The notes under the pieces were generated by a model, which ran no database searches, was not told the DNA's origin, and saw nothing but the letters and a program-made list of their open reading frames with translations. 64,000 nt of DNA from Batillaria attramentaria (taxonomy: Eukaryota > Mollusca > Gastropoda > Batillariidae): NCBI GenBank assembly GCA_018292915.2, contig JACVVK020000192.1, positions 1,104,142 through 1,168,141 of the forward strand, in the 5' to 3' direction. The translations under genes and the position numbers were made by a program. Every line of letters starts with the position of its first letter. Positions within the stretch are counted from its first letter, which is position 1. Below, piece after piece: positions 1-39,600 of the stretch.

Positions 1-407
1 TGTAGGGCGATTTAGTGATGTACCTTGCTTCTTTTTTGTGCTTTTTTTCCTTTTTCTTTCCTTTTTCCTTTTTCTTTCCTTTTTTTTTTCTTTCCCTTTT
101 TTACTTACTTTTTTCTCTGGCCTTTTTTCAGGGGGTGGGATATTGGTATTTTTGTGGTCGACAGTGGTAACCAGGAAAAGAGCCAAACATGAACGTTTAC
201 CGTCCACCCGACTCATGATTGGCCAGACTGCCTAAAGGTCAAAAACACACGTAGATTACAATAGACAAGGCAATTTTACTCTGAAATTTGCAATAAACGT
301 CTTGTCTGTTGTTTTTCAAGCGTCAACCTTTGGCATCTCGATATTTTTTTTTCTGCCGCGCTGTCAGCCGTTTCCGACACCTATCTTTGACAGTACAACG
401 AGTACCT
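1..407. other. Upstream intron/flank, T/C-rich tract
   Basis: A T- and CTTT-rich tract covers about 28-125. No gene, exon or known repeat is recognised in the rest. Confidence 0.5.
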
Positions 408-690
408 GGGCCCGTATGTAAAACTCGAGGTTAATTAAATCCACGGCTACGGGCCTAACCCAGACTAGGACAAAAGATGCCCTAAAACAAAATTAAATTT
501 AAAAAAAAAGGAAGCGAAGAAAGAAAGTCAAAAATCCTTCTATAACGGCATAGGCACCTTGCTGGAATGGACCCGCTCCCTGATTTAAAACAAAAAACAA
601 CAGAAATTTTAACCATAGAGCTACTTTAGTTCGAGGCTAGACTCTAACCCGGGGTTAAACTCCCTAACCCCGACTTTTACATGCGGGCCC
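408..690 (+). mobile_element. MITE-D copy 1 (GGGCCC-ended, 283 bp)
   Basis: The element starts GGGCCCGTATGTAAAACTCG and ends in the near inverse, CTTTTACATGCGGGCCC. This gives imperfect terminal inverted repeats of about 27 bp. It has no coding capacity. A second copy at 26804-27071 is closely similar along its whole length, so these are defined elements. A target-site duplication could not be fixed because of the C/G-rich flanks. Confidence 0.8.
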
Positions 691-1935
691 TGGTCTTCAG
701 ACTTTGTAAGCTGCTAAAACTCCAACTTGGAGAACGCCGCTTTAACCCTTTCAGCCCTGAAGGAATCTCAGTAGCGATAACGCTCTCTGCCTGGGAGTTT
801 TTCAAGTGTGCTAGAGCTAAAGCTGGGCTCTTGCATACCAAACCCCATTTCTCAAGAAATATTGGATCCATCCGATTGGGGAATCTGTGCAGAGCGTATG
901 AGAGTCGGTCACATGCACGCATATTATTGTTAGGGTCTGCGAGACCGTAGGTGATACGGTGGCAGGGCTGAAAGTGTATAAAATGCCTCGGCTGTCAAGC
1001 TGAGTCTCAGAATCCTATTATCCCAAACCTGTCATTTCTGTTGTCGCTCCCTGAAAGCCGGCTGTCTGGCAGTGCGGGCTTCGCCCTGGTCACAGATCCT
1101 GTAAACCATGGAACTATCGTTGGAACCTTACACCGGAGGGGAAAAGTTCGCAGACAAACTGAATTACCACCGCTGGACAGGACCGCTCCATCACACAGCC
1201 AATAAACGATTTCTAGCCGGGCATCAGTGGCAACTATGATTTGCATTTTGACGTCAGTGATCCCGTTTCTGTGGGGGTTCAAAGAAAATGTGAGCTGAAG
1301 TTGCGCGGCAGACTTTGTGTCTCCTTACGTCCATTTTTGTTGATGTCCCTCTGCATGCATCGTTCAGAAATAGGATAGGCTGCACCCACGGGACAGGAGA
1401 GGTCGTAGAATTCTGCTTCAAATCCAGGCTGACAGCGATACATCTCTTGACCACCTAAGTGTTTTCCTGTTAATGCATAATGTATGTATATATACTCCAC
1501 TGTGGCTTTTTTTTTTTTTTTTTTTGCTTTCTTGCTTACTTGCTTGCTTGCTTGCGTCTTGTTTTTTGTTTTCTTGAACTACTCTTCTGGGTTTGGTTTG
1601 TGTTTTTGTTTTGTTTTTTGTGGGTTTTTTTTGGGTTTTTGTTGTTTTTTTTGGGGGGGGAGGGTTTTTTGGTTTTTTGGGGTTTTTTTTGGAAAATCGC
1701 CTGGAAATTGTTTATTTATGGATCTGATCACGCGCTCGCGTTTTCTGTGTTGGTTATTGTGGTGTTTGTTTGTTTGTTTGTTTGTTTGTTTGTTTGTTTA
1801 AGTATCCCAGCCAATGGATGGAGGACTCTTAATTCCGGTGATATCTTTTGTCTAAGCGCGTGTCCGACCATCTGTAGGCACTTCGTACAGGGCAGACTGA
1901 GAGGGTAGGGAGCGCTGTCCATGAGTAGATGCTTA

Positions 1936-1938
<3 letters not shown>
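691..1938. other. Non-coding stretch with T-rich and GTTT tracts
   Basis: A poly-T/GTTT-rich block covers 1506-1690 and a (GTTT)8 run lies at about 1768-1800. Open frames here are low-complexity Phe/Leu/Cys translations. No gene is recognised. Confidence 0.5.
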
Positions 1939-2001
<63 letters not shown>

Positions 2002-2010
2002 TTCCTTTGT
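1939..2010 (+). repeat. (CT)n microsatellite
   Basis: An almost pure CT array of about 60 bp with one CC interruption, reading CT on the + strand. Confidence 0.95.
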
Positions 2011-2906
2011 TTGTTGCTGCTGCTGCTGTGAGAGGGATTGGGTCAAGCAGTCCTCTTTCCGAATTATTTCCTCATTGCGATAGGGACGCACAGTGCAAAC
2101 CGTTAGAGTATTTGATAATAGTTAAGGAATTTATGTAGCATTTTTCATGGCGCAAGTTTCAACACACATGCCAGTGCTAATCACATCAGCATGCAATGTC
2201 AGTGAGCTAATGTCAGAAGGTATCGATTCTCATGCAAATTTCCATTATGTCGTGCGAAAATTAACATCTTTAATGGTGTACCCACGGGAGGGACTGAAGG
2301 GTAACGCCTGCTCATAGATGAAGAAATGAGAAACTGCCAAAGTTACGTGTAAATAAAAGTTGATACCTTGCAATGCTCAAAGCAGCAACTACAACAACAA
2401 CTACTACTACTACAACAACAACAACAACAACAACAACAAACGAAGCCAATGTAAGTGGACCCGTGCCCCCCCCCCCCCTCAAGAGTTATTCGCCGAATTG
2501 CCACCATTTGCCAGGCTAGTTTTAGCAGCTGCAATTAGCAGATCAGAAAAAAAAAACCCTTCAACTGACAGAAAAGAAAAGACTTAAAGTAAAGCATTAG
2601 TCAGTTTCTTTCCAAACGAATGGCGACATCAGAAGGTTCTCAGAAGGTTCTCTCCCTTCCACATCGGGTAATATAGTGGCATATAATCCACTGCAGGAGG
2701 GAGAGAACTCAGTGCGTGTGTCTCAAAAGGTCACGTTTTCGCAAGTAGGCTTCATCCTTAACTTAAATAATTATGAAGATGGGATTCAGCAGGCGTTTAG
2801 CACAAGCAATGCATCTCAACCCCCCTCTGCGTGCAGAGTAATTTATCGTCCGGTGCACTCAATTAGGTCCTCACACGCGAAGTGTTCTCAGGTTGATTGG
2901 AGCATA
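2011..2906. other. Non-coding stretch with (CAA/CTA)n at 2390-2440
   Basis: It holds a trinucleotide run of CAA and CTA units at 2390-2440 and a poly-C at 2467-2478. Nothing gene-like is recognised. Confidence 0.5.
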
Positions 2907-3090
2907 AATTTAAGATGAGGCAAAGCGGGCACGGCGCTTGAGCAAGCGTGAGGCCCACTTAGAGAGTCAGCCTTTGTTGGTTTCAGCAAAATTAGGGTCC
3001 CCCTTGCGGGTTGTCAGGCGTTTAACTGCGTTGAATACATGCAAATTAAGCGTTTACGTGAGTCGGTGAAATCGTAAATTTAAGTTGAAG
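2907..3090 (+). repeat. Repeat E copy 1
   Basis: This contains GAGTCAGCCTTTGTTGGTTT and TGCGTTGAATACATGCAAAT, which recur with small changes at 4560-4690. The AAATTTAAG-TTGAGCAAAG motif at 2907 is repeated again near 3073. It is an unclassified interspersed repeat. Confidence 0.6.
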
Positions 3091-3169
3091 CAAAGCAGAG
3101 GTGGCGGTTGCACTAGCTTGAGGCAAGTCCATCTAATCTGTCAGGGGTCTTCTCAAAGGAGCCTTATGT

Positions 3170-3372
3170 CTTAAAAGCCCATGCAAAAATCGCAATTTTA
3201 CTTGAAATCTTCAGACCACTGGAAGCCACTTCAAGCCACTATTATGCCTTCTGCAGCGGTCTCGGGCCTAGCGGTAAAGGACCACTCCTCGTGCAATAGT
3301 TGATTGAAGTGGTTCCTACTGGTGTGCAGTGGCTTGTTCTTTTTAACCAGTCTTATCGTGCAGCGGGCAGGG
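3170..3372 (-). repeat. Repeat C, minus-strand copy
   Basis: This is the reverse complement of the repeat at 20853 and 42433. It carries the paired motifs CCACTTCAAGCCACTATTAT and TTGAAGTGGTTCCTACTGG, which are inverted relative to each other, so the element can fold back. It is not coding. Confidence 0.75.
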
Positions 3373-3419
3373 GGTGAGGTGTGTGGGGGGGGGGGGAGGG
3401 CTCGGGCTCTGAAGAGTTA

Positions 3420-3785
3420 TGCCGCCTACTTCAGGTCGAGCAGCTCCAACTATGTTTCGCAAACACGCTGCCACTACTGGTCAGTCAAACCTAAAACAAA
3501 ACTGCAGAGCTCTGTGAACTTGAAATGTTGCCATCGACCCCATGGGACCTCTACGGTCTGCCCAAACTTTGAGTTCACCTCGGACTGCAACCCGCTGCAG
3601 CCGCTGGCCCCCGCCTCCTTCGTTATACCCGGCTCAGGCGAATGATACTGAGTGTTTTAGCTCATAATTATCTTACCAACGACTGGCCGGAGGAAGCTCT
3701 AATTTTGCACACTTCCTCACGATATCATGCTTTTGTGGTCGCTGTAATCATCCCAAGTTGAATAAGAAGTGTCCTTTTAAACGGG
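3420..3785 (+). repeat. Old interspersed repeat, related to 56085-56400
   Basis: Shared blocks with 56085-56400 include CGCTGCCACTACTG, TGTGAACTTGAAATGTTGCC (TGTAAACTTGTAATGTCGCC in the other copy) and a later TTGCACACTTC block. Identity is patchy, so the copies are old. The 113-codon open frame at 3304-3645 runs through it and is not taken as a gene. Confidence 0.5.
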
Positions 3786-3837
3786 CCATTTCCATGTTTA
3801 CTTAGCCAGTTTCGCTTGTAAGTGCTCCCGTACACTG

Positions 3838-4025
3838 GAAATACTCTGTGTTGTTTACACTTTGCGTAGGTGGTCGAAACTGCAAATTTAACAGCTGTTG
3901 TCGTCGGCGACGATTTCCCTCAGCATATTAGCCGCGTCAGTGAGTACGCTTCTGTTGGCTCAGTGCCAGCATTAGAGACGCTGTTACTGTGCAGGTGTCT
4001 AAGTGGTCTGGTGCTAGATACCATG
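3838..4025 (+). repeat. Repeat G copy 1
   Basis: It contains TGTTGTTTACACTTTGCG and TACGCTTCTGTTGGCTCAGT followed by GACGCTGTTACTGTGCA. All recur at 9862-10020, and part recurs at 55750-55810. Confidence 0.6.
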
Positions 4026-4075
4026 AAAACAGCGCAGAACGATCTGTGAGCTTAAAAATCATAAATATTGCCCCT

Positions 4076-4498
4076 TTAAAGGTCTGCAATCTCAGCAAAA
4101 AGCCGCAAACACTGCGTTTTTTAAAAACTGCGACTCTCCTTCGATTGTGCATAATCCAGACAACTCTGTCACAGTTGCAGAGTTTTCAGCGCTTCGGGGA
4201 CCCTTATATAAAGCAAGAGCACGACTTTGCCGTGACATATTTGGCTTTTGGTCAGTGAGCGAGACACATCAGTCGCTACAGTCGGTGTCTAGCTGATGTT
4301 GAGTGCTGCACGATCTTTCTCGCTCAGTGTCAAAACGCAAACTGAGCTGTGAAATCAGGCTGCCCTTGGCTTTTATTGGGGTTTCAGGGACGCTGAAAAC
4401 TCTGCAACTGTGACAGAGTTGACTGTGCTTGCACGGTCGACTCTGTAATTTTTTTTCACACTTCGGAAAGCTTTTTGTTTGGAGCTCAGATCTTTTAA
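4076..4498 (+). mobile_element. TTAA-flanked foldback MITE-F, copy 1
   Basis: It is flanked by TTAA at 4076-4079 and 4495-4498. The left end is AGGTCTGCAATCTCAGCAAA. The right end is the near inverse, with CTTTTTGTTTGGAGCTCAGA. Long internal arms (CAACTCTGTCACAGTTGCAG and its inverse near 4400) make the element self-complementary. There is no open frame for a transposase. TTAA targets are typical of piggyBac-type transposition, although the ends do not begin CCC. Confidence 0.8.
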
Positions 4499-4557
4499 GA
4501 TGCGGAAAGCAGACTTGGCGTCTAAACATGTGTTATGCGAGACCATCTAATCTGTTA

Positions 4558-4690
4558 CCGGTCCACTTACAGAGTCAGTCTTTGTTGGTTTCCGCTAAGC
4601 CAGAGTCTCCCCCTGGCGAGCTGTCAAACGTTGGCTGCGTTGAATGCATGCAAATTAACCTTTCACGTGAGTCAGGAAATCGTTAATTCC
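4558..4690 (+). repeat. Repeat E copy 2
   Basis: It shares GAGTCAGTCTTTGTTGGTTT, GCGTTGAATGCATGCAAATT and CACGTGAGTCAGGAAATCG with the copy at 2907-3090. It abuts the right end of a TTAA-flanked foldback element. Confidence 0.6.
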
Positions 4691-4829
4691 CCCCGGGTTT
4701 GTTGACACAACGGCCGGGCGGGTAATCTCCGTGCAAAGTCGTTTTTGCGGTATTGACGTTTTGTAGCAGATTGTGTAGATTCAGCTTTTTTGAATCATAT
4801 AATTTTAAAGAGGTTGGTTGTGGATGATA

Positions 4830-4959
4830 TCTCTCTCTCTCTCTCTCTCTCTGCTTGGGGAAATGAAATGTCATTCCTGACAAATGATGGAGTGATTAGC
4901 AAAGGCAGGTACGTGGCAGTGTCAATATCATTAGCGTTGGAAAACAAGGTTCATTGGCG

Positions 4960-5026
<67 letters not shown>

Positions 5027-5074
5027 TTCTGTCGAAATGTTGGAATATTAAGAATCATTACCACCATCAACATC

Positions 5075-5106
<32 letters not shown>

Positions 5107-5194
5107 ACGTATATTTCTGTCGAAATTTTCGAATATTAAGAATCATTATCAACATCCTCCTCCTTCTCCTCTCTCTCTCATGCACACGCGCGCG

Positions 5195-5258
<64 letters not shown>
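4830..5258 (+). repeat. Compound CT/CA microsatellite cluster
   Basis: CT arrays at 4830-4852, 4961-4980, 5081-5106 and 5168-5180 alternate with CA arrays at 4981-5025 and 5204-5258 and a short CG run at 5188-5203. Two AATATTAAGAATCATTA blocks at 5044 and 5133 show local duplication of the unique spacer. Confidence 0.9.
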
Positions 5259-5261
<3 letters not shown>

Positions 5262-5538
5262 TATTTCTCTATGCACTTTACTCCTCTATGCTCAGTAGTA
5301 AATTCCCTCATAAACCTCTTCCAGCACTGATTCCCGTACACCATTCACGATTTTCATCGTCAGTGTTTCCTCGAGTCGTTCAGTCGCGTGATGTGTTGCG
5401 TTACGCTGATCCCTAATGGAAACGCGACTGCTGGACCAATATCCCTACCCCCGATTTGACATTACGGGCGCGCTGTACTGTAGTGACTACAAAACCCATT
5501 CGGGAACGGGCGGTCTTTCGGAGACGGTAGCAACAGTG
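5259..5538. other. Unassigned non-coding stretch
   Basis: Nothing recognised apart from being the spacer between the CT/CA cluster and MITE-F copy 2. Confidence 0.4.
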
Positions 5539-5895
5539 TTAAAGGTTTGCTATCTCAGCAAAAAGTCATAGACATAAAAGAAAGACTACCTGAGCAAACT
5601 ACTACTGCATTTTGCACAGTCAACTCACAGTTACAGAGTTTTCAGTGTCCCTGTAACCCCAATAAAAGCCAAGGGCAGCCTGATTTTTTGGCGTTTTAAC
5701 ACTGAGCGAGAAAGATTGCCATAGTTAGCCTTCTCGTGCAGCACACAGCACCCGCTAGATGCTGTAGCGATGTGTCTCGCTCACTGATCAACAGCACAAT
5801 GAAGTCACCGCAAATTCACGCTCCGGTTTTATTAGGGCCTCCGAAGCGCTCAAAACTCTGCAATTGTGACAGAGTTGCCTGCATTATGCATAGTC
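5539..5895 (+). mobile_element. TTAA foldback MITE-F, copy 2, right end lost
   Basis: It begins TTAAAGGTTTGCTATCTCAG and carries the arms CAGTTACAGAGTTTTCAG and GCAATTGTGACAGAGTTG. The right terminal region is missing after about 5895. Confidence 0.7.
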
Positions 5896-6661
5896 CCTTG
5901 TTCTTATCCCGACAAGGCCAAAATTTGTACAGATCATTTCCAGTTCATGCTTAAGCCCGAAACCTCCACCTTAAACCTGAGGTAGCCTGCGTGTTTTCCC
6001 TACCCCGCGTTGTGCGCCGAAAAGCACGTGATTTTTCGGGCTGTACTGTAGACTGTTATCCTTGTGCCTCCGTCAGTGAATTCACCCCCCGCTGTGGACA
6101 AAACACGCGAAGGTCCAAAACATCCACTGAGCTTTAGTGACCACCCATTAGGAAATATTCCATCAGGCAAAGACTATAACAAAAGTGGTAATATTGTGTG
6201 CTGATCGAGTAGTGACGGAGCAAACTTATTCCCGCTTATGAGTTTCCCAAAAGCAGTAAAACGCTCACTCGTCGTGAAAACAGAGATGACGAAGTACAGA
6301 GACAGGGGGGGAAAAAGAAAGAGAACCATTCCGTTATGCTTGTTGACACATTTAGTCCCACTGGAAGGAGAAAGGGGTTGGGGTTTGTCAGGGCACGACA
6401 GGAAAATAGATGACGACGGGGAACAGAGTCGTCCCCCGGTGAGAGAAGTTACCACGTTCGACGAATTCCCCCGCTGAACTCAGTTTCCCTCTTTAACCCC
6501 TTCCCTCTTGAATTTCTGGGGAGACTGAGTTGCCTCCCTTCAAGTAGGAAGCGTGTAGAACGAACAGACAGAGAAGAGGGTTCTGACCCTATTTGCTTAT
6601 CCTTCGGAAATGTGAAAATGCTTCCACTAGGTTACTAGGTTAGACACAGGGGCCTCAGTTC

Positions 6662-6663
<2 letters not shown>
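5896..6663. other. Unassigned non-coding stretch
   Basis: Open frames of 70-93 codons on both strands (6174-6477) show no family features. No repeat family of this window was matched. Confidence 0.4.

Positions 6664-6725
<62 letters not shown>
6664..6725 (+). repeat. (CT)n microsatellite directly before a SINE-A
   Basis: About 60 bp of CT with one AC interruption, ending at the SINE-A head. Confidence 0.95.
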
Positions 6726-6729
<4 letters not shown>

Positions 6730-6905
6730 CGGGGTGGCCGAATGGTAGAGCGTTGGACTTCTAATGCTCGGGTCGTGAGTTCGTATCCTGGCTGGGCCAG
6801 ATATTTGTGCTGGCTTTTTCATCGTTGCCCTGTCTTTGATATGGTGTCTTTGTTGTGGAAAAGGACGTTAAACCCCCATACATCCCACCCACCCCACCCC
6901 ACCCC

Positions 6906-6908
<3 letters not shown>
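6726..6908 (+). mobile_element. SINE-A (tRNA-headed), + strand
   Basis: The head GTGGCCGAATGGTAGAGCG (A-box-like) and GGTCGTGAGTTCGTATCC (B-box-like) resemble a pol III tRNA promoter. The body CTGGCTTTTTCATCGTTGCC and tail GGAAAAGGACGTTAAAC follow. CT and CA arrays (6909-6990) follow the tail. The family recurs at least 12 times in this window. Confidence 0.9.
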
Positions 6909-6988
<80 letters not shown>

Positions 6989-7002
6989 GTGCACACACAC
7001 AC
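6909..7002 (+). repeat. (CT)n(CA)n at the 3' end of a SINE-A
   Basis: CT 6909-6947 then CA 6948-7002 with a GTG interruption. Confidence 0.9.
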
Positions 7003-7469
7003 ACTTTTTATGGAATTGTCAAACCCTCAGTCTGCCACCCAAAAAAATTATTCTTAATGCCCTCCAAGCCGTGTTGAAACCGGAGAAACTTTAATCAGTT
7101 TTGCCTGTCTTGACTCCGTGACATTTTGCCAATATTTCGTCCGGTATCCTTTCTTCTCTCTTTTTTTCCATCCCGCCGCAAGAGACAGCAGCGCCTTTCT
7201 GCTTTAGGACAAGCAGACAAACCCAGCTCGAACTTTGCCCCCCCCCCCCACCCCCCTTCCGGGCAAGGAGCAAGGTTGAAGGCCCACCATTCGGCAGGTC
7301 TGAGCACAACTTCATGCACATGCAGGTCGGCGGGGGGGGGGGGGGGGGGGGGGCGACAAATCTGCCTCAGCCATGAGGCAGCCTGCGTGCTGGTCACTGT
7401 TGCCTAGTTTAGGCAGTACCGTGTACTCGGGGAATTGATAGAATAGTTCGAATGTAAACGTCACAAACT

Positions 7470-7470
<1 letters not shown>
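7003..7470. other. Non-coding stretch with poly-C and poly-G runs
   Basis: Poly-C at about 7239-7256 and a 23-bp poly-G at 7331-7353. No gene is recognised. Confidence 0.5.

Positions 7471-7545
<75 letters not shown>
7471..7545 (+). repeat. (GT)n microsatellite
   Basis: Nearly pure GT of about 75 bp. Confidence 0.95.
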
Positions 7546-7546
<1 letters not shown>

Positions 7547-8740
7547 GGACAGAGGTACTCTGAGAGTTTCAAGAGTTTGAATGCAGCTGCAAAATAAGCA
7601 CCTAAATAGTAGACAGGCCTCAAAATGCCTATAATTATATTCCCTATTAACCTCAGGCATCACAGTCACCCCTAAAATGTTTCAACCTAGAAACAAAAAT
7701 TACCATGCACAGACCATTCAAGAGCACGTTCCTGACAGGAGTTTAAAAAAATATATATATGAATGTCCCCTTTCCCCTCAGGCCTCCCTGGAGTAATGCA
7801 AGTCTACTGTCTGTTTAGGCCAGAAAACCACCTCACTCAAATTCACTCACGTCACCTGTGCCAGTACTGTGTTTTTAGTCCGAATAAACTGCAAACTGGT
7901 GTTTTTTTCGTGTTTGTTGTGTGACATGCGGCAGCAGAATACCTTTATCCTAAGTTTTTCAAAGCGTGTTTTTATCTGGGTTTGTTTGTTTGTTTGTTTG
8001 TTTGTTTGTTTGTTTGTTTGTTTGTTTCATGATTCCCCAAACAAAAACGTCTCCCGTGTGTCATGAGCCTAACGATTTCTGAGTATACAAAAAAAAACCC
8101 TCGAGCGGTAAGTCGTACAGGTTGCAAGACTGTGGCAGACGCTGTGCGTTTCGGCTTCTGTCTGCTCGGTGCGGGTGACTGTGTGAAACTGTGGCAGTGC
8201 ACGTGTCGTAAGTTTTAAAATGCTAGACCCCACAGACCAGCTGCAAACGATTTGTGAGAAGAGAAATGTCGAACGAAATGAAGAATCCGTGTGACAAGAC
8301 AGTTGCAGGCGCTGTGCTTTTCGGCATCGTCAGCCTGTGGACGGCTGTCACTGAGCATGCGTCTAGAAACCCACCAAAACGATTTGTGACCGTCGAAGAA
8401 GTCAGAGAGTGGGGTTTTAATCTTCTTTCTCGCCAGCCGATAAAGCCGAGTTTACACAAGCAGTTTCGCTGGCGAGTGGGTCGCGATTTTTACAGTAAAC
8501 GATAGGCCAGCCGGGGTAATTGATGGCGGGGGGAACTCTTTTCTGACGCGGAACTCCAAAAAGCTCTGAGGCGGAAAAAGCATGCAGGCAGCAGAAATCA
8601 ATGGGCTGGCCGGAGTTCGAAACAGATCAATCAGGTGTTGCCGCTCGCCTGTTGCACACTCGATTCAGTGGCTCTGTCTTGTGAGATTTGTTGCATGTGC
8701 GTGTGTAGTTCTTATCGCCGCGCCACCGTTCGAGAGGACG

Positions 8741-8741
<1 letters not shown>
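7546..8741. other. Non-coding stretch with (GTTT)n at 7980-8028
   Basis: A (GTTT)12 run lies at 7980-8028. The motif TGTGACAAGACAGTTGCAGGC and a related one near 8125-8160 (GACTGTGGCAGACGCTGTGC) suggest a small local duplication. The 83-codon frame at 8254-8505 is not recognised. Confidence 0.45.
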
Positions 8742-8778
<37 letters not shown>

Positions 8779-8891
8779 ATTATCCTTGTAGTTGCAGCAA
8801 GTTGCCAGCAACGGCAAGTTGTAATACTGGTTTCTGGACCAAAAACTTCCACCGTTGGAAAACATAGGTTCATTTCATTTCATTTCATTTC

Positions 8892-8931
<40 letters not shown>

Positions 8932-8935
8932 ATTT
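8742..8935 (+). repeat. Two (CT)n arrays and a (CATTT)n run
   Basis: CT at 8742-8774 and 8896-8930, with CATTT repeated four times at 8871-8895. Confidence 0.9.
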
Positions 8936-9084
8936 CTTTTGGATAGTTAATACTTTTGTTTGTCTTTTTTTCTCTCTCTCTCTTCCCCCCCCCCTTTTCC
9001 CCCCTTATTTTGATGTTGTCTTTTTACCCTTTAACGTAGACTAGCAGGACAGCGTGTAAGACAGGCAGTAATGCCTAAATGCTC

Positions 9085-9113
9085 TATCCTGAATAAAAAA
9101 CGTTTCATCATCA

Positions 9114-9190
<77 letters not shown>
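9085..9190 (+). repeat. LINE/SINE-like tail followed by a 75-bp (CT)n
   Basis: ATGCTCTATCCTGAATAAA and a TCATCATCA run precede a pure CT array (9116-9190). A similar ending, CATCCCTGAAAAATAAAGTG, is at 9456, there followed by (ATTGTC)n. Confidence 0.6.
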
Positions 9191-9192
<2 letters not shown>

Positions 9193-9545
9193 CATTATTG
9201 TTCCACTAAGTTTCAGATGATGTGTACAACTTATGCCTAAGCTTCAATGTTGTAGATCTCCATAGTTACGATGTCGTATCCATTCTGTATAGTGTGAGCC
9301 TGCACTAATACGTGCTTTTTTAACGTTTGTCTTTTTTACCATCAATTTGTTGTAAATTCAGGTTGAATATGGAGAGAGAGGGGGGAGGGGGGAGTTTGTG
9401 TAGTAGAATGTAGCAAGGGCAAGATAGAAGAAAGGACGCCGTACCTAATCTTTCATCCCTGAAAAATAAAGTGTCATTGTCATTGTCATTGTCATTGTCT
9501 CTCTCATGGCGCAAAAGACACAAGACCCATGGACCCCGCATTTGG
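9191..9545. other. Non-coding stretch ending in (ATTGTC)n
   Basis: No gene is recognised. ATTGTC is repeated at 9474-9500 behind a repeat-like tail. Confidence 0.45.
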
Positions 9546-9548
9546 TGG

Positions 9549-9633
<85 letters not shown>

Positions 9634-9756
9634 CGTCGTCGTCGTCGTCGTCGTCGTCGTTTGTTTTTTGTTTGTTTGTTTTCGGGGGGATGTTGTTTTG
9701 TTGTTGCTGTTGCCGGTTTGTTTGTTTGTTTGTTTGTTTGTTTGTTTGTTTGTTTA
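9546..9756 (+). repeat. (GTT)n(GTC)n array and (GTTT)n
   Basis: About 29 GTT units and then 9 GTC units (9546-9660), followed by GTTT runs (9662-9756). The long Val/Leu/Cys/Asn frames in both strands are translations of this array. Confidence 0.95.
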
Positions 9757-9861
9757 ATCGGGCTAATTCCATCTTTGCTAAACCGACCAAAATATGGTTT
9801 GGAACAGTTTCACTCATGTGTGCGCCTGTAATGTGGTGGTTAGTACAGCTCTAAATGCGAG

Positions 9862-10175
9862 ACAGTGTTGTTTACACTTTGCGCGAGCGGTCAAACATTC
9901 ACATTCTGCGACTGTTTTTACACTGCTGTAGCATTCAGTATGGTCGCCGCTTCATCGGGTACGCTTCTGTTGGCTCAGTGCCAGTATTACAGACGCTGTC
10001 ACTGTCCATGTGTATGAGTTTTGTAAAGATCGATTGTTATATATTTACATCTTGTTTTGATGTTTAATGTTTAAAACATTATATGTTTTAATTGACTTGG
10101 CAGAAAAGGACATTGCTTGGCCGCGAAATAATATTTATGCTTGCGCGAAGTAAAGCCACAAATAACTAACTCAAA
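9862..10175 (+). repeat. Repeat G copy 2 with TAACTAAC tail, abutting the 81-bp array
   Basis: It shares TGTTGTTTACACTTTGCG and TACGCTTCTGTTGGCTCAGT with 3838-4025. Its end (GCCGCGAAATA, CGAAGTAAAGCC, ATAACTAACT) also occurs at 36905-36990. The last bases lie a few nucleotides before the 81-bp splice-site minisatellite. Confidence 0.6.
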
Positions 10176-10181
10176 TTTTGG

Positions 10182-10475
10182 ACACTGTTGTGCGTATTTC
10201 GGTAATTAGACATATCATGTTGTATGTTACAGTGTTGTTAATCCTGGTGTCCCAAAGAATGAAGACTGTTGTGCATATTTCGGTAATTCGACGTGTCTTG
10301 TTGTATGTTGCAGTGTTGTTAATCCTGGTGTCCCAACGTGTAAAGACTGGTGTGCATATTTCGGTAATTAGACGTGTCATGTTGTATGTTGCAGTGTTGT
10401 TAATCCTGGTGTCCCAACGAGTGAAGACTGGTGTGCATATTTCGGTAATTAGACGTGTCACGTTGTTTGTTGCAG

Positions 10476-10500
<25 letters not shown>
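10182..10500 (+). repeat. 81-bp minisatellite, four copies, spanning an intron-exon junction
   Basis: Four near-identical 81-bp units each contain TATTTCGGTAATT, a T-rich tract, GTTGCAG (GTTACAG in copy 1) and then TGTTGTTAATCCTGGTGTCC, the start of exon 1. The AG acceptors fall at 10232, 10313, 10394 and 10475, exactly 81 bp apart. Because 81 is 27 codons and no unit has a stop in the exon frame, each acceptor can join upstream coding sequence in frame. Each upstream choice adds a 27-residue repeat containing LLILVSQRVK. Confidence 0.95.

Positions 10501-39600
<29,100 letters not shown>

Noticed and set aside
681..950. Overlapping frames of 81-89 codons on both strands
   Set aside because: They begin within the end of MITE-D and show no family features.
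3304..3645. 113-codon + frame starting MKWFLLVCSGLFFL (signal-peptide-like)
   Set aside because: The start lies in inverted repeat C and the rest in another old interspersed repeat; a poly-G run interrupts it.
4790..5416. 208-codon + frame rich in Ser/Leu and Thr/His
   Set aside because: It is the translation of CT and CA microsatellites.
9320..9854. Long frames with poly-Asn, poly-Leu, poly-Val and poly-Cys on both strands
   Set aside because: They come from the (GTT)n(GTC)n array.
1..10475. Search for TRPC ankyrin-repeat and pre-S1 exons
   Set aside because: No frame showed the expected N-terminal motifs; they are assumed to lie upstream of the window.
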